Notes under the pieces: generated by a model
Seen by the model: only the letters and a program-made list of their open reading frames with translations
What the model was told of the DNA's origin: nothing
Database searches by the model: none
Program-made: the position numbers and the translations under genes
Assembly: GCF_014649775.1 (NCBI RefSeq)
Contig: NZ_BMTR01000016.1
Coordinates: 124,001 to 188,000 of the forward strand
Reading direction: 5' to 3'
Length of the DNA stretch: 64,000 nt
From: Streptomyces longisporoflavus
Lineage (GTDB): Bacteria; Actinomycetota; Actinomycetes; Streptomycetales; Streptomycetaceae
Shown: one piece after another, positions 31,458-40,150 of the stretch
Numbering within the stretch: the first letter of the stretch is position 1
Layout of the letters: each line of letters begins with the position of its first letter

Positions 31458-33962
31458 ATGAGCGACGAGGTACGGGGGACGACTCGGGCTGGCGCGGGGC
31501 CGCTGCTGCTCGGCGTGCGGCACCACGGGCCGGGGTCGGCGCGCGCGGTGCGGGCCGCGCTTGAGGCAGGCCTGCCGCGCGCGGTGCTGATCGAGGGGCC
31601 GCCGGAGGCCGACGCGCTGGTGGAGCTCGCGGCGGACGAGGCGATGCGGCCGCCGGTCGCGCTGCTCGCGCATGTGGTGGATGAACCGGGCAGGTCGGCG
31701 TTCTGGCCGCTGGCCGAGTTCTCGCCGGAGTGGGTCGCCATCAGGTGGGCGGCGGACGCCGGGGTGCCGGTCCGGTTCATGGACCTTCCTGCGGCGCATT
31801 CGCTGGCGCAGCAGGAGACGGAGGACGCCGCGGCGGGGGAGCCGGGCGAGCCCGGAGCCGCGGGGGACGCGGGCGCGGTGCGGATCGACCCCCTCGCGGT
31901 GCTCGCGGAAACCGCCGGATACGACGATCCCGAGCGGTGGTGGGAGGACGTCGTCGAACACCGGGGCGGGGGCGAGGACGTGTTCGCGCCGTTCGAGGCA
32001 CTCGGCGAGGCGATGGCGGCGCTGCGCGAGGAGTACGGCACGGGCGGGCACGACCGTGACCTGGTGCGCGAGGCGTACATGCGGATCCAGGTGCGGGCGG
32101 CACAGCGGGAGTTCGGGGCGGACGACGTGGCGGTCGTGTGCGGGGCCTGGCACGTGCCGGCGCTGCGCCGGAAGACGACGGTGGCCGCCGACCGAGCCCT
32201 GCTCAAGGGGCTGCCCAAGGCGAAGGTCGACATGACCTGGGTGCCCTGGACGCACCGCCGCCTCTCGCGGGCGAGCGGGTACGGAGCGGGGATCGCGTCG
32301 CCCGGTTGGTACGGGCATCTGTTCAGCGCGCCGGACCGCCCCGTCGAGCGCTGGCTGACCAAGGTCGCGCGGCTCCTCCGGGACGAGGACAGGCTCGTGT
32401 CGTCCGCGCACGTCATCGAGGCGGTGCGCCTCGCTGACACGCTCGCCGCGATGCGGGGGCGCCCGCTGCCGGGGCTCACCGAGACGACGGACGCGATCCG
32501 GGCGGTGATGTGCGAGGGCTCCGACGTGCCGCTCTCCCTGGTGCACGACAAGCTCGTCGTCGGGGACGTCCTCGGGGAGGTGCCGGACTCCGCTCCGGCG
32601 GTGCCGTTGCAGCGCGATCTCACGCGGCTCCAGCGAAAGCTGCGGCTCAAACCGGAGGCAGCGGAGCGGGAGTTGGAGCTCGACCTGCGCAAGGAGACGG
32701 ACGCCGGGCGCAGCCGGCTGCTGCACCGGCTCCGGCTGCTCGGGATCGGCTGGGGCGAGCCGGCCGCGTCGCGGGGGAGTACGGGTACGTTCCGGGAGAC
32801 CTGGCGGCTGCGGTGGCAGCCGGAGCTTTCCGTGCGGGTGGCGGAGGCGGGCGTGTGGGGGACGACCGTGGTCGCGGCGGCCACCGCGCGGGCGGAGTCC
32901 GATGCCATCGGTGCCGGTGCGCTGGCCGATGTCACCGCGCTGGCCGAGCGGTGTCTGCTGGCCGAGCTGCCGGACGCGCTGCCGGTGGTGATGCGGGTCC
33001 TGGCGGACCGGGCGGCGCTGGACGCGGACGTCGGGCATCTGGCACAGGCGCTGCCCGCGCTGGTGCGGTCCCTTCGGTACGGGGACGTGCGGGGCACGGA
33101 CACGGCCGCGCTCGGCGAGGTCGCCGTGGGGCTTGCCGAGCGGGTGTTCGTCGGGCTGCCTCCCGCGTGCGCGGGGCTCGACCAGGACGCGGCGCTCGGG
33201 ATGCGGGGGCATGTGGACGCGGTGCACCAGGCGGTGGGATTGCTGGGCGATCTGGGCACGGGGAGCGGGGGGAGCGCGGGGAAAGCGGGCAGCGCGGGGG
33301 CGTCTTCGGGCGGGGCGGCGGCTCGTGCGGGAGCGGCGGGCTCGGTGGGCGCCGGAATGCGGGACCGGTGGTACTCCGTGCTGAGGGTGCTCGGGGAGCG
33401 GGACAGCGTCGCCGGGGTGGTGCGCGGGCGGTGCGTGCGGATCCTGTTGGACGGCGGGGAGTTGGCGGAAGGGGAGGCGGCCCGGTTCATGGGGCTGGCT
33501 CTGTCCCGGGGCACCGAACCAGCCGAGGCCGCCGCCTGGATCGAGGGGTTCGTGGGCGGCGGGTCAGGGGGCGGCATGTTGCTCGTGCATGACGAGCGGC
33601 TGCTGGGCCTGGTCGACGACTGGCTGAGCGGGGTATCCGACGCCGCCTTCACCGACGTGCTGCCCCTGCTGCGGCGCGCCTTCTCGGCGTACGAACCGGG
33701 AGTGCGGCGAACACTGGGCGAGCTGGTGAGGCGTGGTCCGGCTGCAGGGGGCGCGTCCTCGGCGGTCACCGGCGGGATACCGGGCTTCGGAACGGAACTC
33801 GACGCCGAGCGCGCGGACGCGGTTCTGCCGGTGCTGGGTCTGTTGCTCGGGGTCGGGGTCGAGGGCGGGGCCGACTCCGGGAGCGGGGCCAGGGCCGGGG
33901 TCGGGGCCCGGGCCAGTGACGGCAGAGGTGACGGCAACGAGCTTGTGGGGGTGGGCCGATGA
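31458..33962 (+). CDS. DUF5682 family protein of the MoxR-vWA module
   Basis: 834-residue protein. The N-terminal 270 residues contain LLGVRHHGPGSARAVRAAL, VLIEGPPEADAL and, later, VVCGAWHVPAL. This His...Glu...His pattern resembles the TIKI/TraB, ChaN and erythromycin-esterase-like fold, so an enzymatic domain is possible but unproven. The rest is helical (several Leu/Ala-rich repeats) with low-complexity Gly/Ala/Ser insertions. E. coli YehM is the comparable family member. The ATG has GGAGGGG and the stop overlaps the vWA gene start (ATGA), so expression is coupled. The 3' end is unusually G-rich. Confidence 0.87.
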   Translation: MSDEVRGTTRAGAGPLLLGVRHHGPGSARAVRAALEAGLPRAVLIEGPPEADALVELAADEAMRPPVALLAHVVDEPGRSAFWPLAEFSPEWVAIRWAADAGVPVRFMDLPAAHSLAQQETEDAAAGEPGEPGAAGDAGAVRIDPLAVLAETAGYDDPERWWEDVVEHRGGGEDVFAPFEALGEAMAALREEYGTGGHDRDLVREAYMRIQVRAAQREFGADDVAVVCGAWHVPALRRKTTVAADRALLKGLPKAKVDMTWVPWTHRRLSRASGYGAGIASPGWYGHLFSAPDRPVERWLTKVARLLRDEDRLVSSAHVIEAVRLADTLAAMRGRPLPGLTETTDAIRAVMCEGSDVPLSLVHDKLVVGDVLGEVPDSAPAVPLQRDLTRLQRKLRLKPEAAERELELDLRKETDAGRSRLLHRLRLLGIGWGEPAASRGSTGTFRETWRLRWQPELSVRVAEAGVWGTTVVAAATARAESDAIGAGALADVTALAERCLLAELPDALPVVMRVLADRAALDADVGHLAQALPALVRSLRYGDVRGTDTAALGEVAVGLAERVFVGLPPACAGLDQDAALGMRGHVDAVHQAVGLLGDLGTGSGGSAGKAGSAGASSGGAAARAGAAGSVGAGMRDRWYSVLRVLGERDSVAGVVRGRCVRILLDGGELAEGEAARFMGLALSRGTEPAEAAAWIEGFVGGGSGGGMLLVHDERLLGLVDDWLSGVSDAAFTDVLPLLRRAFSAYEPGVRRTLGELVRRGPAAGGASSAVTGGIPGFGTELDAERADAVLPVLGLLLGVGVEGGADSGSGARAGVGARASDGRGDGNELVGVGR

Positions 33963-35266
33963 GCGGGGTGACGGGCGGGCTGATGAATGGGCCGACAGGT
34001 GGGGTGACAGGTGGGCTGACAGGCGGGGCGATGACGCAGGGTGAGCGTGACGTGAGCTGGGGAGCGGCGGGCGAAGAAACGGCAGGAGAAGGAGCGGCAG
34101 GAGAAGGAGCGGCGGGGGAGCGGATGCGGAGGTGGCGGCTTGTGCTGGGCGGGGGCGCGGCCGATGGGACGGGGTGCGAGCTCGCCGGGCGGGACGCGGC
34201 GATGGACGGCGCGCTCGGGGCGTTGTACGGGGGAGGGGATGCGGGGAAGAAGGACCGGTCGCGGGATCGTTCGGCGGGGCTCGGGGCGTCCGCGCCCTCT
34301 GTGTCGCGCTGGCTCGGGGACATCCGCAAGTACTTCCCCTCGTCCGTGGTGCAGGTCATGCAGCGCGACGCCATCGAGCGGCTCGGCCTGTCCGCGCTGC
34401 TCCTGGAGCCGGAGATGCTGGAGGCCGTGGAGGCCGACGTGCATCTGGTGGGGACCCTTCTCTCCCTGAACAAGGCCATGCCGGAGACGACCAAGGAGAC
34501 CGCGCGGGCCGTCGTGCGCAAGGTCGTCGAGGACCTGGAGAAGCGGCTCGCCACGCGCACCCGGGCCACCCTCACCGGCGCACTCGACCGCAGTGCCCGC
34601 GTGAACAGGCCGCGCCACCACGACATCGACTGGAACCGCACGATCGCGGTCAACCTCAAGAACTACCTGCCGGAGTACAGGACGATCGTGCCCGAGCGGC
34701 TCGTCGGGTACGGGCGGGCGTCGCAGTCCGTGAAGAAAGAGGTCATCCTCTGCATCGACCAGTCGGGCTCGATGGCCGCGTCCGTCGTCTACGCCTCGGT
34801 GTTCGGCGCCGTGCTCGGCTCGATGCGCTCGCTCAACACACGGCTCGTCGTCTTCGACACGAACGTCGTCGATCTCACCGATCAGCTCGACGACCCGGTG
34901 GACGTCCTGTTCGGCACGCAACTGGGCGGCGGGACCGACATCAACCGGGCGCTCGCGTACTGCCAGTCGCAGATCACCCGGCCCGCCGACACCATCGTCG
35001 TGCTCATCAGTGACCTCTACGAAGGGGGCATACGCAACGAGATGCTGAAGCGGGTCGCGGCGATGAAGGCGTCCGGGGTGCAGTTCGTGACGCTGCTCGC
35101 CCTCTCCGACGAGGGGACGCCCGCGTACGACCGAGAGCACGCGGCGGCGCTCTCGGCGCTGGACGCACCCGCCTTCGCCTGTACTCCGGATCTTTTCCCG
35201 GAGGTGATGGCGGCGGCGATCGAAAAGCGCCCGCTTCCCATACCGGATACGTCAAACCGGACATGA
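33959..35266 (+). CDS. vWA-domain protein, MoxR partner
   Basis: 435-residue protein with a C-terminal von Willebrand A domain. The MIDAS metal site is complete: DQSGS (Asp267, Ser269, Ser271), Thr326 (GGGTD) and Asp352 (ISDLYEG). The N-terminal part carries repeats (GVTGGLMNGPTGGVTGGLTGG, and GEGAAGEGAAGE) that look like recent expansions, then a conserved helical region VSRWLGDIRKYFPSSVVQVM. vWA proteins of this group bind the MoxR ATPase and are thought to recruit targets; YehP is the E. coli counterpart. The start overlaps the DUF5682 stop, but a later internal start after the repeats is possible. Confidence 0.9.
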   Translation: MSGVTGGLMNGPTGGVTGGLTGGAMTQGERDVSWGAAGEETAGEGAAGEGAAGERMRRWRLVLGGGAADGTGCELAGRDAAMDGALGALYGGGDAGKKDRSRDRSAGLGASAPSVSRWLGDIRKYFPSSVVQVMQRDAIERLGLSALLLEPEMLEAVEADVHLVGTLLSLNKAMPETTKETARAVVRKVVEDLEKRLATRTRATLTGALDRSARVNRPRHHDIDWNRTIAVNLKNYLPEYRTIVPERLVGYGRASQSVKKEVILCIDQSGSMAASVVYASVFGAVLGSMRSLNTRLVVFDTNVVDLTDQLDDPVDVLFGTQLGGGTDINRALAYCQSQITRPADTIVVLISDLYEGGIRNEMLKRVAAMKASGVQFVTLLALSDEGTPAYDREHAAALSALDAPAFACTPDLFPEVMAAAIEKRPLPIPDTSNRT

Positions 35267-35360
35267 ATACGCATCAGTAACAGGGGGCTTGCGCAAGGAC
35301 GGGCGGCCCGTGCGAGGATCGGCGGGCTCTCGTCCGGCCCAGTAGAGGAACCCCCTCGTC

Positions 35361-36344
35361 TTGACTTCCGCAGCCATCGCTCTGCCCGATGCCGCTGTGC
35401 GCATGCTGCGCGCCGTGGCCGGGCGGCGCGCGCTGCAAGTGGTGCTGTTGCTGGCGGGCCTGCTCGCGCTCGGGTTCCTCTGCGGCGAGCGCGCGCACGC
35501 GGTGGAGGGGGTACCGGCTCCGGAGCGTGTGGAGTCGGCGCGTACGGCAGGGTCGGTACAACCCGCGCGTGAACGTGCGGCCGAGCCCGTGCGGGAGAGC
35601 GTGCGTGAGGGTCGCGAGGCCGTACGGTTCGGGCGTCGGGCGGTGCGTGATGTTGCGGTCGAGCCTGTGGCCGACGCCGTCGAGCCCGTGGTCCGAGACG
35701 CGCGAGGTGCCGTGCGGCCGGTCGTGGACGGGGTCCCCGGAGTTCTCGAGGACGCGCCGCAGCGGGTGTTGCCCGAGGCGCCCGACCTGCCCGACCTCCC
35801 CGGACTGCCGGGCACGCCTGACGTCCCCGGTATGCCGAGCATGCCCGAGCTGCCGCAGTCTGGCCTCGGCCAAGGTGTGGGTGGCGGCGACGACGCGGGT
35901 GCCGGTGCCGGGCCTGCGGCCCCTCGTGCAGGCCGGGGTGAGGCGACGGCTCGGGCGCACGATGCGGGGGCCGAGTCCACGTACGGCACCGGCACCGGTG
36001 CCGCTGCCGGTATCGGCAGCGCGCATGCGGCCGGCCAGCAAGCCCGTAGTGACGCCTTGTTCTGCGGCGGCTCAGCGGACTGCGCGCACCGCGCCGGGAA
36101 CGCGCCGTTTCCGACCCCTCTCGTTCCTCTCGCCCCTCTCGCCCCTCCCTCTCCTCCCGGTGATCCGGCGCGGACGCTGGGCGGACAGTTTGCCGGTGAC
36201 GGGAGTTCGACGCGGCACGGCGATCCGTGCACCGCGTCGTACGGCAGCCGGGCGTCGGTGCGGCTGCTGCATGGTGCCGGGGCCGTCCCGGCCTCCGCGC
36301 CGGTGCGTGAGCGACACCGGGACATTCTCGAATTCCCTGGCTAG
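35361..36344 (+). CDS. Secreted proline/alanine-rich protein, unknown function
   Basis: 327-residue protein. After a short basic start it has a hydrophobic export signal (ALQVVLLLAGLLALGFLCGERAHA). The mature part is low complexity: a VEPVADAVEPVVRDARGAVRPVV helical repeat, then LPDLPGLPGTPDVPGMPSMPELP, then Gly/Ala/Pro-rich sequence with a few cysteines (LFCGGSADCAH). TTG at 35361 has GAGGAAC upstream; ATG at 35403 would start directly before the signal and is an alternative. The next gene is also secreted and low-complexity, so they may share an envelope or developmental role. Confidence 0.65.
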   Translation: MTSAAIALPDAAVRMLRAVAGRRALQVVLLLAGLLALGFLCGERAHAVEGVPAPERVESARTAGSVQPARERAAEPVRESVREGREAVRFGRRAVRDVAVEPVADAVEPVVRDARGAVRPVVDGVPGVLEDAPQRVLPEAPDLPDLPGLPGTPDVPGMPSMPELPQSGLGQGVGGGDDAGAGAGPAAPRAGRGEATARAHDAGAESTYGTGTGAAAGIGSAHAAGQQARSDALFCGGSADCAHRAGNAPFPTPLVPLAPLAPPSPPGDPARTLGGQFAGDGSSTRHGDPCTASYGSRASVRLLHGAGAVPASAPVRERHRDILEFPG

Positions 36345-36467
36345 GGCAGCCCTTTCCCCGCGAAGACCTGCCGCGCGGGGGTGGCAAAGGTCTGCCCGCC
36401 GACCGAAGGACGCATGGACGTGTCCGGGTCGGATTCTCAGCCAGAGTTCGAAGGATCTGAAGCACGC

Positions 36468-37442
36468 ATGAACAAGAACATCCGTCGTTCCATCGTCATA
36501 GCCGCCGGTGTCACGGGAGCCTGGGCGCTCGGGTCCGCCGCCGCCAGCGCGGACGAGTTGCCGCAGCACTCCATCGCCCTGCCGGACAACACGTCCGACG
36601 CGGTCGCCGACGTCACGGGAGATGTCGCTGACGTCACCGACGCTGCCGGTGTCACGGACGCTGCCGGCGTCACCGGAGATGTCGCCGACGTCCGGGGCAA
36701 GGCGAAGGCCGCCGCCGCAGACGCGAAGTCTGCCGTCACCGACGTGAAGGACACCGCCGCCGAAGCGAAGGCCGCCGCCTCCAAGGTCACCACCCCCGAG
36801 ACCCCCGAGGCCCCCGAGACCCCCGAGGTCACAACCCCCAAGACCCCCGACGTCACCACCCCCGAAGACTCCGTCGACTACCTCTTCGGTCCGCTCTCCG
36901 CCTTCGCTCCGCACCTCGACGACACCAAGGCGACCGCCGCCCCCGTCGTCGACGAGACCGCCGAAGCCGTGCTGCCGCCCGTCGCCGCCACCGCCGTCGA
37001 TGGCGTCGTGCCGGTCGCGGGACAGGCGGTCGGCGACGTCTCCTACCTGGCGCAGGGCGTGGTCGGAGACGTGCAGCCGTTCGCCGGTGGGGTCGTCGGC
37101 GAGGTTCCGCCGTTCGCGCAGAGTGTGGTCGGCGAGGACGTGCAGCCGTTCGCGGGCGGTGTCGTCGGTTCGGTCTCGCCGCTCGTGCAGACCGTCACCG
37201 ACCAGGTGCGGCCGGTCGTGCGGGGCGTCGGCGGCAGCGCGGGTGAGCTGGCGTACGGCGTCACGGGTGACGTGCAGCCGTTCGCCGGTGGCGTCGTCGG
37301 TCAGGTCTCGCCCTTCGCGCAGGACGTGACGGGCACCGTCGCCCCCGACGCGCGTTCCCTGGCCGGTAACGCCGTCACGGGCGTCGACGGCGTGGCCGAC
37401 TCGGTCACCCCGGGCTACCTGTCGACGCCGTACAGCGTCTGA
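36468..37442 (+). CDS. Secreted repeat protein, unknown function
   Basis: 324-residue exported protein with a clear signal peptide (MNKNIRRSIVIAAGVTGAW, cleavage near ASADE). The mature chain has three repeat zones: DVTGDVADVTDAAGVTDAAG near the start, a TTPETPEAPETPEVTTPKTP stretch, and later four copies of a motif like GDVQPFAGGVVG alternating with VSPFAQ or VSPLVQ. The regular 10-12 residue spacing suggests a beta-strand or fibre-like structure. No enzymatic motif. The ATG is supported by AAGGAT. A strong hairpin lies downstream at 37548. Confidence 0.75.
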   Translation: MNKNIRRSIVIAAGVTGAWALGSAAASADELPQHSIALPDNTSDAVADVTGDVADVTDAAGVTDAAGVTGDVADVRGKAKAAAADAKSAVTDVKDTAAEAKAAASKVTTPETPEAPETPEVTTPKTPDVTTPEDSVDYLFGPLSAFAPHLDDTKATAAPVVDETAEAVLPPVAATAVDGVVPVAGQAVGDVSYLAQGVVGDVQPFAGGVVGEVPPFAQSVVGEDVQPFAGGVVGSVSPLVQTVTDQVRPVVRGVGGSAGELAYGVTGDVQPFAGGVVGQVSPFAQDVTGTVAPDARSLAGNAVTGVDGVADSVTPGYLSTPYSV

Positions 37443-37837
37443 CGGCCAAAGGGACAACACAGGGACAACAAAGGGACAAGAGGAGCTGGGAGCGGCAGTC
37501 GTGCGGCGGCACGATCTGCGGCTCCACCAGCCGTAACAGGAGCAAACGGGCGGCCCCTGCCACCACAGGGGCCGCCCTCCCGGCACCTCTCCCGGCGTCC
37601 CTCCCCCTGCTCGCATCCGCGATCTGTGACAGTCATCACCGCCCAAATGTGATCTGTGATTTAGGGACCTACGGTCCACGGCGATAACCTGCGAGACGGA
37701 CATGCCGCGTATCGGACTCCGTCCTACGCCTCCCTTGTGACAGCGCAGTCACGTTGCCCTCCGCGGCACGCCCACGCAGACAGCTGACCACAAAGCAGCG
37801 AGATCGCAGCGAGATCACGGAAAAGGGACGGACGCGC
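37443..37837 (+). other. Intergenic region with terminator and sucC promoter region
   Basis: 395 bp. A 12-bp perfect stem lies at 37548-37577. Further right are repeated TGTGA/GATCTGTGA motifs (37621-37650), a GTGAC-N6-GTCAC inverted repeat at 37737-37752, and GTGACAGTCATCAC at 37626-37639, which on the minus strand fits the Streptomyces Crp motif GTG-N6-GNCAC. No coding frame supported. Confidence 0.55.
37548..37577 (+). terminator. Intrinsic terminator
   Basis: Perfect 12-bp stem GGGCGGCCCCTG / CAGGGGCCGCCC with a six-base loop, about 100 bp after the secreted repeat protein. No T-run, as is common in Streptomyces. Confidence 0.8.
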
Positions 37838-39016
37838 GTGGACCTGTTCGAGTACCAGGCGAGGGACCTCTTCGCCAAGCACGGTGTACCGGTGCTGGCC
37901 GGTGAAGTCATCGACACGCCTGAGGCGGCGCGCGAGGCCACCGAGAAGCTGGGCGGCAAGTCGGTCGTCAAGGCACAGGTGAAGGTCGGTGGCCGCGGCA
38001 AGGCCGGCGGCGTGAAGCTGGCCGCCAACCCGGACGAGGCCGTCGCTCGCGCGACGGACATTCTCGGGATGGACATCAAGGGCCACACGGTCCACAAGGT
38101 GATGATCGCCGAGCTGTCCCCGGAGATCGAGGCGGAGTACTACGTCTCGTACCTCCTCGACCGCACCAACCGCACCTTCCTCGCCATGGCGTCGGTGCAG
38201 GGCGGCATGGACATCGAGGAGGTCGCGGAGAAGACCCCCGAGGCTCTCGCGAAGGTCCCGGTCGACTCCAACGCCGGCGTCACCATCGAGAAGGCCCGCG
38301 AGATCGTCGCGCAGGCGAAGTTCCCGGCCGAGGTGGCCGAGGGTGTCGCCGAGGCCATGGTGACCCTGTGGGACACCTTCGTCGCCGAGGACGCGCTCCT
38401 CGTCGAGGTCAACCCGCTGGTGAAGACCAAGGACGGCCGCATCCTGGCCCTTGACGGCAAGGTCTCGCTCGACGAGAACGCCGACTTCCGCCAGGCCGAC
38501 CACGAGGCGCTCGAGGACAAGGACGCAGCCAACCCGCTCGAGGCTGCCGCCAAGGCCAAGAACCTCAACTACGTCAAGCTCGACGGCGAGGTCGGCATCA
38601 TCGGCAACGGCGCGGGTCTCGTCATGAGCACCCTCGACGTCGTCGCGTACGCCGGTGAGGCGCACAACAACGTCAAGCCGGCCAACTTCCTCGACATCGG
38701 CGGCGGCGCTTCGGCCGAGGTCATGGCGAACGGCCTGGAGATCATCCTCGGCGACCCGGACGTCAAGTCCGTCTTCGTCAACGTCTTCGGTGGCATCACC
38801 GCCTGTGACGAGGTCGCCAACGGCATCGTCCAGGCGCTGGAGCTGCTCAAGTCCAAGGGCGAGGAAGTCACCAAGCCCCTGGTCGTGCGCCTCGACGGCA
38901 ACAACGCGGAGCTGGGTCGCAAGATCCTGAGCGACGCCAACCACCCGCTCGTGCAGCGTGTGGACACCATGGACGGCGCGGCCGACAAGGCCGCCGAGCT
39001 CGCGGCCGCGAAGTAA
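37838..39016 (+). CDS. sucC: Succinyl-CoA synthetase beta subunit
   Basis: 392-residue ATP-grasp subunit of the TCA-cycle enzyme converting succinyl-CoA to succinate with nucleoside triphosphate formation. Start VDLFEYQARDLFAKHGVPV is characteristic; ATP-grasp elements include VVKAQVKVGGRGKAGGVKLA and EVNPLVKTKDGRILALDGKVSLDENA, and the C-terminal domain has FLDIGGGASAEVM and NVFGGITACDEVANGIV. GTG start with AAGGGAC upstream; the longer frame upstream is leader. Operon with sucD 21 bp downstream. Confidence 0.97.
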   Translation: MDLFEYQARDLFAKHGVPVLAGEVIDTPEAAREATEKLGGKSVVKAQVKVGGRGKAGGVKLAANPDEAVARATDILGMDIKGHTVHKVMIAELSPEIEAEYYVSYLLDRTNRTFLAMASVQGGMDIEEVAEKTPEALAKVPVDSNAGVTIEKAREIVAQAKFPAEVAEGVAEAMVTLWDTFVAEDALLVEVNPLVKTKDGRILALDGKVSLDENADFRQADHEALEDKDAANPLEAAAKAKNLNYVKLDGEVGIIGNGAGLVMSTLDVVAYAGEAHNNVKPANFLDIGGGASAEVMANGLEIILGDPDVKSVFVNVFGGITACDEVANGIVQALELLKSKGEEVTKPLVVRLDGNNAELGRKILSDANHPLVQRVDTMDGAADKAAELAAAK

Positions 39017-39037
39017 GGGACGAGGGACAGAACAGCC

Positions 39038-39922
39038 ATGGCTATCTTCCTCAACAAGGACAGCAAGGTCATCGTCCAGGGCATGACCGGTGCCACGGGC
39101 ATGAAGCACACCAAGCTCATGCTGGGTGACGGCACGAACATCGTCGGCGGCGTGAACCCGCGCAAGGCCGGCACGTCCGTCGACTTCGACGGCACCGAGG
39201 TACCGGTCTTCGGCTCCGTCGCCGAGGCGATGGAGAAGACGGGCGCCAACGTCTCCGTCCTCTTCGTGCCGCCGGCCTTCTCCAAGGCCGCCGTCGTCGA
39301 GGCGATCGACGCCGAGATCCCCCTCGCCGTCGTCATCACCGAGGGCATCGCCGTCCACGACTCCGCCGCCTTCTGGGCGTACGCGAAGTCGAAGGGCAAC
39401 AAGACCCGCATCATCGGCCCGAACTGCCCCGGTCTCATCACGCCGGGTCAGTCGAACGCCGGCATCATCCCGGGCGACATCACGAAGCCGGGCCGTATCG
39501 GCCTGGTCTCGAAGTCCGGCACGCTGACGTACCAGATGATGTACGAGCTCCGTGACATCGGCTTCTCCTCGGCCGTCGGCATCGGTGGCGACCCGGTCAT
39601 CGGTACGACGCACATCGACGCCCTCGAGGCGTTCGAGGCCGACCCCGAGACCGACCTGATCGTCATGATCGGCGAGATCGGCGGCGACGCCGAGGAGCGT
39701 GCGGCGGACTACATCAAGGCCAACGTGACGAAGCCGGTCGTCGGCTACGTCGCCGGCTTCACCGCGCCCGAGGGCAAGACCATGGGCCACGCCGGTGCCA
39801 TCGTCTCCGGCTCCTCCGGTACGGCTGCCGCCAAGAAGGAGGCCCTTGAGGCCGCGGGCGTCAAGGTCGGCAAGACGCCGACCGAGACGGCGAAGCTTGC
39901 GCGAGCGATCCTCGCGGGCTGA
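39038..39922 (+). CDS. sucD: Succinyl-CoA synthetase alpha subunit
   Basis: 294-residue partner of SucC. The CoA-binding Rossmann domain shows VIVQGMTGATGMKHTKLM and GGVNPRKAGT; the active-site histidine that is phosphorylated is His251 in KTMGHAGAIVSGSSGTA. IIGPNCPGLITPG is also conserved. Ribosome binding site GAGGGAC before the ATG. Ends the sucCD operon, which is closed by a very strong terminator. Confidence 0.97.
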   Translation: MAIFLNKDSKVIVQGMTGATGMKHTKLMLGDGTNIVGGVNPRKAGTSVDFDGTEVPVFGSVAEAMEKTGANVSVLFVPPAFSKAAVVEAIDAEIPLAVVITEGIAVHDSAAFWAYAKSKGNKTRIIGPNCPGLITPGQSNAGIIPGDITKPGRIGLVSKSGTLTYQMMYELRDIGFSSAVGIGGDPVIGTTHIDALEAFEADPETDLIVMIGEIGGDAEERAADYIKANVTKPVVGYVAGFTAPEGKTMGHAGAIVSGSSGTAAAKKEALEAAGVKVGKTPTETAKLARAILAG

Positions 39923-39940
39923 GGTTGCCTGAACCGTTTT

Positions 39941-39983
39941 CAAAGTGGGCCCGCATCTCTTGGTGAGATGCGGGCCCACTTTG
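39941..39983 (+). terminator. Strong intrinsic terminator of the sucCD operon
   Basis: A perfect 19-bp stem (39941-39959 with 39965-39983; arm begins CAAAGTGGGCCCGC), loop TTGGT, followed by TTTGCTT. 19 bp after the sucD stop. Confidence 0.95.
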
Positions 39984-40020
39984 TTTGCTTGTCTGCGGGC
40001 CGGCTGTGGCTGGTCGCGCC

Positions 40021-40125
40021 GTTCCCCGCGCCCCTGAAACCGATGCGCCGTTCCCCGCGCCCCTGAAGCGATGCGCAGTTCCCCGCGCCCCTAAGACCGT
40101 GCGCCGTTACCCGCGCCCCTGGAAC
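40021..40125. repeat. Array of the dispersed Streptomyces repeat GTTCCCCGCGCCCCTGA
   Basis: Four copies start at 40021, 40050, 40078 and 40106 (period 28-29), preceded by the companion text GCGGGCCGGCTGTGGCTGGT. This combination is a well-known, very abundant intergenic repeat in Streptomyces genomes. Function unknown; copies can form hairpins with each other. Confidence 0.8.
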
Positions 40126-40150
40126 CAGGTGCCCGACCGGCCCCTGCTCC

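Noticed and set aside
31346..35140. A 1264-codon minus-strand open frame opposite the DUF5682 and vWA genes
   Set aside because: Low-complexity Ser/Pro/Arg translation, no start signal, and the opposite strand has recognisable domains with intact motifs.
37724..39979. A 751-codon minus-strand frame opposite sucC and sucD
   Set aside because: Entirely antisense to two highly conserved TCA-cycle genes; composition typical of GC-frame shadows.
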